A DNA stretch of 64,000 bases, taken from contig NC_132979.1 of NCBI RefSeq assembly GCF_047496725.1, positions 4,729,501 to 4,793,500 on the forward strand, in the 5' to 3' direction. Positions 53,001-64,000 of the stretch are shown piece by piece. Every line of letters starts with the position of its first letter. The stretch's first letter is position 1. Source of the stretch: Anoplolepis gracilipes (Eukaryota > Arthropoda > Insecta > Hymenoptera > Formicidae). The notes beneath the pieces were generated by a model. The model was not told the origin of the DNA, did not search any database, and saw only the letters and a program-made list of their open reading frames with translations. The position numbers and the translations under genes were made by a program.

Positions 53001-54479
53001 GTTCGTCCTGCCAGGGATGATAACAGTGACGAAAGAAGTGTATCAATCTTTCGATATGCTCGAGAAAGTCACGTAGCCGAAGTTATTCACTTCATTCTAC
53101 CACTTCTTGCTCCTCTCCCCGCATCGCCTCATCACCTCGTTTCTCTCATCTTTCTCTCGTCTTCAACCTGCTTTTTTTTTGCCAGCTCCACTTCACAATT
53201 TTGTTGCACCTATAAGTTTCTTCTCAGAATCGTATAACTTGCAACATATCGTTCCGATGGTGTTATTTTCCAAGCATTCACTCGCTTTTGGCGAAATTTT
53301 TGCCGACTAGTACAATATTTCAGGAAAATGTCTAACGATAGAGTCCAAAATAAAAATCTTAATATCAAAGACAAAAATCGAAATATCGAAAAATAATATA
53401 ATATATTGTTAAAATGTTTGAATAAGTGGCAATTAACATTGCGCACATTCGCAGTGGAAAAAGCAGACGTGGTCTCATTGTCAGATCACGTGCACAGTGA
53501 TAAAGACTGACTGCCGCACTGGCGTGTACCATTATTTCTTTCGCGTAATAATAGACACAGAAAATAAAGCTCGCGAATAATGCTCTACTATTCACACTTT
53601 AGCGTGAACATTTGTAATTACTGCAATTTTTGCTCTACTGTTCTACGTAAATTACGAGCAATTTCGTGTGAATGTATGGTATATTTGGCAATCGCGACGA
53701 AATCGTTTCAGTTTCACATTTTGATGAAGCACAATTGAGAAACCGATGTAAAAAATTAAAAAACGTTATTTTTAGGTAAAATGAAATTTTCTGTTAAATT
53801 AGTAACCAGTCGGAGACAATCCGATATAATATTTCGCGTGATAGCTGCAAAATGAGAATGCGGAAAGAAGATATTAAATCAGCCAGTTTAATTGACGAAC
53901 ATTGCAAATAAAAGCACGGCGGATTCCATCAACGCAGGCGTTTTTATTTTTCATATCTATACATACGCGACTTGCATCGCATTGGCCTCATCAAGCGTAT
54001 TTTTGGATTTAATCTGAAATCCGCCGTGAGTACTCGGTGTGGATACGCGTATTTTGTAAAGGTTGGATATAAAACTGATTTATCATATTTTCTGCGTACT
54101 CAATATAATTTTAAATTGTTTTGCCTACCTGGATTATAATAATTAGTCACTAATTTGCATTGTCGTTTGTTGTTCTCCTCAATTGAGATAAATTTCTCTG
54201 TCTCCCTGCACGTTATAATCACGCTCCTTAATTATTTTATTATTAAATTGCATTTCGTATTCCGTTGCCATTGATCAATTGTACGCGTATTATTTGTGTT
54301 TCTTTAATCAGAGCGTTATCTCGCTACAATATTTATTCAAGGGACATAACGGTCAAATATAACCGTAGGTTTTGTGAATTAATCTGTAAATGAAAAACAT
54401 ATCGTTCGATTTGATCGGCCCTCGTGTAAGATCAAATCCGATGTAACCGGAGAGATGGGAATTATACAACGTTATTGCG

Positions 54480-54900
54480 CGATCGTCAGATTTCGAGTGG
54501 CCTGTGTGTAATACGACAACGCTGCCAGGACTGGCGAACAAATTTCTGCGACGGGGTCGTGTAACCGGTTATTTGAACATCGTAACGGTGATATTTCTGC
54601 GCGCACGCGAATATAACATAGAGATTATAGACGACGTTATTACGCCCGTATCGCCCCGTGTTATCGCTCGGCCCGCGTAATCCTGCCATTGCAATTGTTT
54701 TTAACGGCTTTAATCAGCGTCGAATATATTCCACTTTTGCGTTAAATTACGCGCGTTGTGCGAGAGGCCGATGCGAGGGCGTTTATTAAACCCCGCAACG
54801 CCGAAATCAAAACTGCATTCGCGTCGCAAATTATTGCTGTATCCGCGGGCGTGCGCAGTCAAATCTCTTTTTATGATTGATATTTAATACGAGTTTTCTT
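54480..54900. other. CpG-rich island, possible conserved non-coding element
   Basis: About 400 bp is dense in CG dinucleotides and free of low-complexity sequence, embedded in AT-rich DNA. No coding signature was seen. Smaller islands of the same kind occur near 49000-49200, 51050-51350, 55320-55960 and 57590-57850. Confidence 0.4.
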
Positions 54901-56211
54901 TTAATCGAACATTTTTCGGGATTATATATAAGGATCATTGAATTTTCAACAATTATAAAGTTATAATTTGATATTTCAGTAAATTTTCAGAATTATGAAT
55001 GTTGAGAGAAATAAAAAAACATACATATCAGCAATTTTCGTTTTAATTGTCGTAATAACCTAGATTTATTTTAATATTTAATTTTATACGTTTTTATATA
55101 CTTGTGTGATGTATTTTTTTTGTAACTTTATTTGAAAAAAAAAAAAAAAAAACGGAAGTTTGGAAGGAACCGAATCCCTGTAAAATATTTCAGCAAACAT
55201 ATTTTATAGATGTAAAGCATTGTTAATCGCATCGATACTACTGTTCGCTAAATACACATGTTCAAAAATTAAAGTAATATTTACATTGGAAAATTTTTCG
55301 GTTTGCACGGCATTTTACGAAGGCAGCGAGGCTTAATCAAATTCCGCGCGCTTCAATCAATTTTTACGCTCGGTGTTATGCGCGCGCGACAGTGTTTATT
55401 TTTTATCGCGCAGTTTTAGGTATACATATATGTATATATATATATATATATATTCCATTTTGAGATTCGTTTATGTATATGTATATAAACTTATTTATTT
55501 CTACAACGAGGACAGCGATACGTGCGATCGTGTATCCGTTACAACGATATTACGCCGAGATTAATGTTTACTCGGGAAAATTCGTTATTTCGAAAAAAAG
55601 TCGTCTGCTCTTCGAGCCGATTCGCCATATTGTGGATACAGCGTTTATCTTGATTATAAGACCTAAGGGTTACGCGGGAAAGCTGGCACGTATCCAATAT
55701 TCTCCGGGACAAATAATCCCAGGTGTTTGCCAACATCGTTTAATCTCGCGTGACGCTATCAAATACACCCGACAAATCCCGCATACCGCGCCACTAATTC
55801 GTTGTTAAATGACACGGCCGCGAAATCCAACGCGGAAAAGTGTGCAGTCACGCCTCCCCTGCGAAATCAGGATTTGCGTGTTTGCTATCGCTATTATTCT
55901 CGACCCCCTTTCTTTTCCCATCGCCATCGCCGAATATCTCGTATTTTGTATAACATTACGCGATAAGCGAATAGGGAATAAAAGTTACGACAATGTTACT
56001 AGAGAAACAGACAAGTACCAATTTTGTGATCTAATCTTTAATTACTTAATTTACCATATATTTCGATAATTCTATTTAAATAGATCGAGAAAATATTTAA
56101 CATTTAATATTTTTGATAATTTTTTACTCTTTATAATATTAAGTTAATTTTTAATTATTATTATCTTATCTTAATAATACATCAATTTTTTTATATCATT
56201 GTATTTGCAAG

Positions 56212-56217
<6 letters not shown>

Positions 56218-56260
<43 letters not shown>

Positions 56261-56274
56261 CACACACACACACA
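56218..56274. repeat. compound microsatellite (TA)n...(CA)n
   Basis: About 19 TA units (to 56256) are followed by a short CA tract (56261-56274). Confidence 0.95.
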
Positions 56275-56342
56275 TATATAATGCAAAAATCATCGCAAGC
56301 AATTACTACATTTTTATAGCTCACAGGGAATATTTATTTTAC

Positions 56343-57421
56343 TTTAAATCAGCCATCAGATAATTATTTTTGATAGCGTATTTTTATAATTAAAGATTGT
56401 TTGTTAATTAATAAATATAAATTGGCAAATTTAAGAGATAGAAGGCCACAGTGACGTCTGTTAAATAGAAATTAAAATTACGATATGATCAACTAGCTAT
56501 TATTCTATTATTTGCATAAATAATATTTGAATTATATATTTCTTAATAATATGTCACCGTGTATACATATAAATACCGACGCGAACGAGTCTATATACAT
56601 AGTTACAATAGTTCGACTTAGAAAGGTCACAGGCCTAGAAGGACGCGTGAAGACGTACATACATACTTGATGGGTATTCAGTCGACGTTTGGCTCTCTGC
56701 GCGTTAAGTCGATATCGCTGGATTAACCGATGATAAGAGTTCATTCGCGTATAAAAACGTCGCGCAAGTGTAAATACTGATATGATGAGTTTCGGGCTTA
56801 GCTTGCTTATAGACGCGTTGATAATTATTGCAATCATCGTAATCTTATTGCTTTGACCCGTTTACTTGTGATGTAAAATTAAACATTTATTTTATGCGTA
56901 CTCTTTATATTATTTTTGTTTTCGCATCACAATTATACGTGCGTGATATTTAAATTATGAAACCGTGGAAATCATGCAGTTGTCTTTTAGTCGTAAATTT
57001 TTCACTTGCAGCGTGACGAGAATATCGTGTCGTGAGTGTGTGCGCTACCAGCGAAGGAAGCTGTATGGAGGATGCATGTTCCAGAAATGCAGTAGCAGCG
57101 CACATCGAAAATCGTGAGTCTGAAAATTAATTATAATTTTAATATTCGTGAATTATGTCCAATTCAAAGATGTTGGCTTTTTCATTAGTTTAGCATTGAC
57201 TTACGATAAACGAACTAATGAATAATTAAATTAAAAAATAATAGTAAAATTATTGCGTTTTAAAATTAGCCATCAGACAGTTATTTTTGATAGCGTATTT
57301 TTATAGTTAAAGATTGTTTATTAATTAATGAATATAAATTGGCAAATTTAAGAGACGTCTCTTAAATAGAAATTAATATTACGATGTGATCAACTAGCTA
57401 TTATTCTATTTGCATAAATAA
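56343..57421. repeat. pair of direct repeats of 165-180 bp flanking about 735 bp
   Basis: Copy 1 (56343-56523) and copy 2 (57258-57421) share AGCCATCAGA, TTATTTTTGATAGCGTATTT, AATATAAATTGGCAAATTTA, ATTACGAT(A/G)TGATC and AACTAGCTATTATTCTAT in order. Copy 1 has about 16 extra bases (56439-56454). Direct orientation and spacing could reflect a miniature terminal-repeat element or a local duplication. No primer-binding site or polypurine tract was verified. Confidence 0.85.
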
Positions 57422-59291
57422 GTGCATCGTTTTTGCAAAAAATATAAGATTTTAGACAAATATAATAAAATTACCGGACTAATCGAATTTTCTTTTTATT
57501 TATCCAACTATTTCAAGATAGTTGTCGTTTATATTCATACGGCTGCAAAATGGCGCGGATCGTAGATAAATCGCTTAATGCACTAGCATTGTATGTATTT
57601 ACTATGCGGTTTGCAGAAACACGACGAAACGTGCAAATGCAGCCGCGAGAAAATGCATAACAAAATAACCCTAATCGCGTCAACGCGGGTAGCGCGCGGA
57701 ATTTCCGATGTTACCCCATCGTACTACCCAGCCGCTTAAATTAATACTGACGCGCGAAATGAGCCTTAATAGCGTCATGCGTGATTGCGACGTCGCGGTA
57801 ATGCACGAATTATCTCCGGTCTGCGCTTCATCGATGTTTAATCATGATTCTTTCACGAAGAAATATTGTACTTGTATTGTAGCAACTTGTATACACTGCG
57901 AGTTTCTTCCGAAATATTTAATCTCATGTACGCGATTTACATTTCTTCTAGAGGAAGAAAAATTATTCTGTAATATTTAATAATTTGTTGCAAAAATCAT
58001 AATTCTGGAAAACTATATAATATTTTATAATCTCTTTTAAATATTTCATAAATTTAACTCGATATATATAAGTGTACATACCTTTAGTAAATATCTTTAC
58101 CGTAATTGATTTTTTTTTCTAAATCATATTGAGAGAAGAGCGAATAATTTCTCAATATAATGCATTCGCAAAATAATTAATCTGACTTTAGGATAACGTT
58201 AAAAAGAACGAATATTATCGTGAATGAAAAAATTTCATTCGTGTACATACGTGTCATCTAAAGAAACAGTTGTTCGATACGGAACTTGGTCATTAATCTC
58301 TCGCTGTCGCAAACGCGATTGCGTTACATGCTGTAATGTATGACGTAAAATCGACGCGCGATATACAAAACCGTGTGCATATCGTGACGCTCAATTTCAC
58401 TTGTTGTTATCCAGTCGTACTTGTTACACCTCATTAGTCGTACACATTCATCTTTCTTATTTGCTTGCCGGATTCGTGCAATGTGCATTCTACGAACGTA
58501 ATATATTGCGATCGATCAGTTTATTTCTTACTTCAATATTGAAGAGCACAGCAATTTTAACATCGTACATAAATTCAGAAAAGATCTCTAAAGCTTATTA
58601 AATCAAATTCTTAATTCTCATGAAGATTAATTCGTTATTTTAAATAAATAATAATATAATATATAATATAATAATAAATTACTTAATATAGTGATGCAAT
58701 AATTTTAAAAACTCTAATATTTTCATATAAGTATTCTAGTTGATTAGCATAAATTTTATACGGTTTGGTGAACTCACAGCAAGATGTATTTTTACGTGCG
58801 AAGTCCCTAACCGATCCAACCGAAACGTGCGCGAACGTTTATATGGTTATGTAAATCTATACGGTTTGCCCTTAAAATCCCAAGTTTCGTTCGTACGGAG
58901 GCTTTTTTACTCGGTTGCTCTCGTTGAGTTTAAGGTACAAACTTTTTCGTGCCTTTATTCAACCGGCAGGTTTACCGCAGTTTGCGAATTTTGCTGTATC
59001 GCCGAAGTTTGCGACTCTTTGTCGTTCTTCCGTTTTCATCCTTATTTCCGCGCGTTATTACCATTGGATAATATTTAAAATTTTAAACAATTTTTACATC
59101 CGCGTTTTCATTAAATATTACCGTATAATTTCTTACGATTTATTACTCGTTACTCATCTTGAGTCCTATTTTGTGACTTATTTTTTGCGTCTATTCTATC
59201 TGAATTTTTTTAACCTATATCTTTTACTTGTTAGTCTGTAATATATTATTATTCTAGTTTATATTTTATTATGTTGAGTTTATATATCTTA

Positions 59292-59328
59292 ATGTCAACA
59301 AATATCTTTATGTCAACAAATATCTTTA
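59292..59328. repeat. short tandem duplication beside a MITE
   Basis: The 18-bp unit ATGTCAACAAATATCTTT occurs twice in tandem immediately 5' of the foldback element at 59327. Confidence 0.9.
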
Positions 59329-59706
59329 TACAGGGTGGGCTAAATAACCTGTGACAGACTATTTTCTCCGATTTTTGGGGAGACTTTTAGGGGGACAAAA
59401 AGAAGGTACCTCTTATTTTTTTTATTGAATGGGGCACGTTTTTTTTTTTAAATATTCGGGTAGCTTTCATCAAATTAATAACATTTACTTGAAATATTTT
59501 TTTTATTTTTGTTAAGGAGTTATGAAAGATTTCAATTTGATTTACAACCCTATTCAATTAAAAAGATAAGGGGTCCTTCTTTTTGTCGCTCTAAAAGTCC
59601 CTCCAAAAAATTTTCCTACGCACCAAGTAATCAGCCCCTATGTACCATTTAATGTAAAAAAAATTCAAGTCCATATCTCCAATAGTTTCGCAGAAAACCC
59701 TGTATA
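59327..59706. mobile_element. 380-bp foldback MITE with TIR TATACAGGGT
   Basis: The ends are exact 10-bp inverted repeats, TATACAGGGT (59327-59336) and ACCCTGTATA (59697-59706), which may include a TA target duplication. Inside, arms of about 57 bp (59378-59435 and 59547-59605) pair with few mismatches, sharing ACTTTTAG, GACAAAAAGAAGG and TTGAAT. There is no ORF. The composition is typical of non-autonomous Tc1/mariner-type or unclassified insect MITEs, and the exact family is not assigned. Confidence 0.8.
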
Positions 59707-60296
59707 ACATAATATTTACAAAGTGATTATATCAAAGATAACACAGTTACGTTTGTATGTAAAAGGACAATAATCATAGCTTATGTTTTATTGGTATTTA
59801 TTGATAAAATCCTTTAATATACTGTACAAGGAAAGCATTGTGATGCTTAATCGTGCAAATTGTAGCGGCAATTTAAAACGGTGTTACGATTTCAGAGATA
59901 TTGAGTGTCATTTGCTTCAAGTTTCCGGTAGCACGTTTTTAATGTCATCACCGATAATATTTTCCGGTATCGAGATTCCGCGGCACGTATAAACGACAGA
60001 AATTTGTCGTTGGTTGGCTCTTGCAATCGCTATCACCACCGGATTCTTCCTACGGTGTGCAAACTAGAAGATTGCGTATGCATGATTGCGACGCAAAGAA
60101 TGCAAAGAATGCGCAAAGCATGAAAAAGAATATGTGCACAGCGACACAAAAGATTACAAATAATTTTGTAATACATATAGTCGCAGATATATGTATGTGC
60201 ATACTTGTCTCTTTACATTTTCCGATAAAATTTGGGGAATTTGGATGTAGAGCATTATATTGTATTTTAATTTGAAAAAATCTTTACACACTGAAT

Positions 60297-60330
60297 CTCT
60301 CTCTCTCTCTCTCTCTCTCTCCCTCTCTTT
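60297..60330. repeat. (CT)n microsatellite
   Basis: About 12 CT units followed by a CT-rich tail. Confidence 0.93.
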
Positions 60331-60539
60331 CTTTCCTTTTTATATATGTGCTTTAAAATAATAGCCGTTGTTTAAATAATTAACGTTTATACAATAAATA
60401 AGCAAACAACTATTTTCTAGACTTTATTTCGCTGGTTAATGGCACAGCCAATGGATCTGCAGTATATCTCGCATATGCGTACATGTATAAATAAAAGACG
60501 GCATATTTTTATTGGATCACATGTGCATGATTCATATGT

Positions 60540-60790
60540 ATAATGCATCTAAGATGTGAGTGCTGTTCTTTGCGCGTATGCGGTATCTTCGCACGCGGAA
60601 TTGCATGCAGATGCACATCCTTTTCTCCGACATACCCCGCGGTGAGCACAAAAATAATGTGCACATGCCGGAGTGCGCATGCGCCAGCCCGCATTATACC
60701 GAATCCACTTCCGTTTTCTTCTCGTAATCTTCGTCGCGCGCGTAACGCTCCAGTCACGTTCGTCGTTTTTACGACTGTGGCGTTTTGCGT
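60540..60790. promoter_or_regulatory. CpG-rich patch with an NRF1/Ewg-type motif
   Basis: TGCGCATGCGC at 60674-60684 is the palindromic core bound by NRF1 (erect wing in flies), a promoter-associated factor. It lies in a CpG-rich block with GC-rich words on both sides. Open frames on both strands show no domain. A transcription start nearby is possible but unproven. Confidence 0.3.
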
Positions 60791-62135
60791 TTTGCTCAAG
60801 TAGCGTATTTTGGTTTCTAACACAAGAAATAATCGCAATATAAGCGCCATACTTGCAGATGGTGTAGCGAAGATATGTACGCAAACGTCCGTGATAAGTC
60901 GAGATAATTTATTTACAGCACCGAATATTATTCGAATAATATTCAATGTAATTTTCATTGTTGAATAATCTCTTGAAGCTTAACTCAATCGTCACGTGAT
61001 TGTTAACTCAGATTTTAATCACGTTTAATAACACTCTTGCGTTTTAAATTAGAAAAATATATTTACATATATAAAAAAATAATCTCTGATTTTCATGATT
61101 TTTATACTTTATAAAATAATTTGTTACAAAAATGATAAAATTTTAATTTTTTATTTAATTTGCTAACGATAAATTAACATGTTATTCTAACAATAAGTAT
61201 CTCTCATATATCGAAGCATGTTCATCTTTTGAATCTCGTTCAATCGATACTATTTTGTTTTTTATCGAGTTGTTATCCGAACGAAAATTAGAACATAACG
61301 TGAGACATCAAAAAGGAATCTCGCTCTAAAAAAGACCTTTTTTTAACTTAATGTGGCAGATAATAGAGATCGTAACCAAGTTTAGTAATATCATCACGTA
61401 CATAGTTACACGTAAATTTTTATCGGTTTCGATCTCATTTATGGCGGTTTTTACGGATTGTAATCTCCCAGAAATTGTATTTGCTTAAATTTTTATAAGA
61501 TATTTGAGCAAAAATATTAATTTTCCTTTTATGCATTTTCTGATATTATTATCCTCAAAATAAATTTCTACGAATTAGAACTAAAAAGGCAGAAATTTGA
61601 GTATTTATGTCACGCATCTTATATAATTAAATTAAAAAATAAAGAGTTACTTTAAAGTTTTTATTGAAATTGCAAGCGCGATGTAAGGTCTTGGAGATGA
61701 GGGACAAAGAAATGTAAGATCGATACATCTACACGATATTCGAAGTCGTGTTTAATTCGTCCAATTTATTTAATATGCTATATCATAATAATCTTCCTAA
61801 GAGAATTATAAATCAATCGGTAAATCACAGCTATTTCGACGTGACATAAATCTAGGTGAATCTATGTAGAGAGACGAGCGAATGATGTAATTTATCGGAG
61901 AAATATATATGGATATAAATCGTATGAACGCGTCGAGACAAAAGTAATACATGTTATCACAGTAAACACAGTAATAGGTAGATACTTACTCAGATGTGTT
62001 GAGAAGCTAGAAAGAAAAGTGCTTATAATCATAATATCGATATAAGATGTACGCTGTCGTGTATTAACTTCATCGCTGGATTCGTCGGTTTAGCAAAAAC
62101 GTATGGTCTAACCTATAAAATATATCCAATAATAT

Positions 62136-62142
<7 letters not shown>

Positions 62143-62172
<30 letters not shown>
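62143..62172. repeat. (TA)n microsatellite
   Basis: About 15 TA units. Further TA-rich runs follow at 62219-62240 and 62262-62281. Confidence 0.95.
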
Positions 62173-62176
<4 letters not shown>

Positions 62177-62493
62177 GCGTGAAACACTCCGACAACTTAC
62201 AGTGGCAATTATTGCAATATATATAATATATATATGTATATCTATATTTTTTCTTCATATTTATATATATATATATATATAATCTTTGAATTTTCTCTTT
62301 TTTTCGCGTCAATATATTCATCTTACAATTAATATTACTTACATAAACGTATATAAACGTCCACGCGTTTCTGTGCATTACACTTTAAACATCTAACTGC
62401 CTCGCAGGCACGCCGGCACGCATGTGCTCATTGCACGCATAGAGTGTCCGCGTGTTTGCACACGCGGTCAAATTTCTCTTCCCACCCTTCCCT

Positions 62494-62510
62494 GGGGGGG
62501 GGGGGGAGGG
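62494..62510. repeat. poly-G tract (13 G, then A and GGG)
   Basis: Thirteen consecutive G residues occur in otherwise mixed DNA. The tract could form a G-quadruplex or be a sequencing or assembly hotspot. Confidence 0.9.
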
Positions 62511-62956
62511 TCCTCATATTATGTATATGCTTACATTGCACGAAGAATATTTACCGTTCTCGCCTTCTCGCACCATGGTGTATGGTCAATTATCCTAATC
62601 ACTGACCGCTTAATCGAAATTTATTTAATTGAGTATTCTCTCCGCATCGCGAGATCGCCTCTCTTACATGGATACATACATACAGGATGCCCCATCGTTG
62701 TTTTTCTCTTTCTCGTATCTTTTTAATATATATTTCATAGAATTTTTTAAATTATTAACAATTTTGTTTGTGATATTGAATTTAGAGAAATAGAATCTAT
62801 TCAAAATAGATATTATTTCGATATAAAATCAATTTCGATATAAAATCAAACTTTTCATTCAATTTTTGCTGAGAGAAAAAATATAGTTCACAAATTTAAT
62901 TTTAAAAAAAGTTTTTTTTTATTAAATAGATACGATGAAACATCTTGTGTGTCATG

Positions 62957-63180
62957 TACGAGGGCAATTCAATAAATAAGGTAACAAGACATGCTATATG
63001 TGTGCAGTTGTTATATTATCTTATTTAATGAATTATCCTAGCATCTTAAATCTGATAATATTACTTTAATCTTTCATCATGATCACGCTATAGTATCCCT
63101 AGCACAATTTTTATTTAAGTTGCCATAAATCTCAATAGTGCATCCGTGAGCTTGAAAATACGAAATGCGACAAGTAGAAG
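62957..63180 (+). mobile_element. possible mariner-like 5' terminus
   Basis: TACGAGGGCAATTCAATAAA (62957-62976) resembles the terminal inverted repeats of insect mariner elements, including the leading TA. About 208 bp downstream an ATG at 63165 sits where a transposase would start, but the frame closes after a few residues. No matching right terminus was found before the window end, so the element would be truncated or very degraded. Confidence 0.33.
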
Positions 63181-63398
63181 GTGGATTCGTTCGCGTTGGA
63201 TTTTACTATTCTATTTGACAGATTTTTGACAGATTTTACGTAGCTCATATTCTCTTTATGGTTTCAATAATTCTAGACGTAGTCGACCGAAATTATTCGA
63301 TCGATTTAAACTTACCACGGAGAACAAGTTAGTACAAATTGATGTAGTTTTGATTATCTGGAAGAAAGTGGAAAGAGAAACGTTAATTTCATTTCATT

Positions 63399-63403
<5 letters not shown>

Positions 63404-63464
<61 letters not shown>
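63404..63464. repeat. (GA)n microsatellite
   Basis: About 30 GA units, nearly perfect. Confidence 0.97.
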
Positions 63465-63467
<3 letters not shown>

Positions 63468-64000
63468 TTGCCTCGCTTCTTCGAGAAGCTGACAATTCTT
63501 AACGCAATGGAGAATAATTGGGGATCTCGAGTTTTCAAGGAAGTTTAATCCAACTCGATCGTAATCCCGTGGCCCTTCCTATAGCGAACCTTCGCGATCC
63601 ACGATTACATCGAATGAATACGCTACACGTGCTAACGAGATTCGATTGTGGCTCGCGAGGGTGCTCTCTTATAATTACAGGGGGATTAACACTTGAATTA
63701 ATTAAATTAATACTTTATCGATTTACATGTTAAACGCTGTATCGCTAGAGGGGCTCTTTGTTTCCTATCTAACGCTCTCGTAGACCGGCAGCGTATGTTT
63801 AGTGTATGCTATGTATATCTGTGTTTTGATTACGCGCACGTAATTACAGTTACGCATTGTGTGTATGGCCGCAGGATGTTCATATGAAACTGTGATCAGA
63901 TCCAATCGATAACTCGATCGTTCCCGAAACAAAGCTTACGCAGTTTAAATGCGCGAAAATACGTAAAGTTGCAAAAATATGTAGCCTCTTAGTCTTGGAC

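Noticed and set aside
60509..60958. 149-codon minus-strand ORF and overlapping frames
   Set aside because: Three overlapping frames on both strands across one CpG-rich patch indicate composition rather than coding.

Overview
The window looks like a piece of an insect nuclear genome, probably hymenopteran and plausibly an ant. This rests on AT-rich DNA with locally CpG-rich patches, short GT-AG introns, abundant (TA)n, (CA)n and (GA)n microsatellites, miniature foldback repeats, and proteins that read as animal families. The species cannot be fixed from sequence alone. No bacterial, phage or CRISPR features are visible.

All confident genes lie between about 8.8 and 24.8 kb. (1) On the minus strand, 8824-10979, six exons join in frame into a 517-residue SLC41-type (MgtE-fold) magnesium transporter; a possible extra first exon lies at 12731-12769. 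(2) On the plus strand, a protein with two MYND-like zinc fingers and an MSS51-like C-terminal region is encoded mainly by one large exon (15902-17417). Four small upstream exons (13200-15318) join to it in frame. The inferred first exons of these two genes diverge across about 430 bp, which suggests a bidirectional promoter. (3) On the minus strand, 18620-24770, seven exons join in frame into a 544-residue secreted, GPI-anchor-type alkaline phosphatase with its catalytic residues present. Genes 2 and 3 converge, with about 1.2 kb between their stop codons.

The left flank (1-8.6 kb) has no recognisable gene. It holds a tandem 170-bp repeat family, long microsatellites and one unrecognised 112-residue ORF (5318-5656) with a possible signal peptide. 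The right flank (about 24.8-64 kb) is a gene desert of AT-rich sequence interrupted by CpG-rich islands, consistent with a large intron or a regulatory landscape. It contains a 1.5-kb element with 250-260 bp inverted arms, a 380-bp foldback MITE, a 165-180 bp direct-repeat pair about 915 bp apart, a palindrome cluster rich in GCCAT cores beside GA-rich DNA, an E-box and hairpin cluster, and a mariner-like terminus. I found no clear new multi-gene system. The best leads are the reconstructed upstream exons, the bidirectional promoter, the palindrome cluster and the long inverted repeats.
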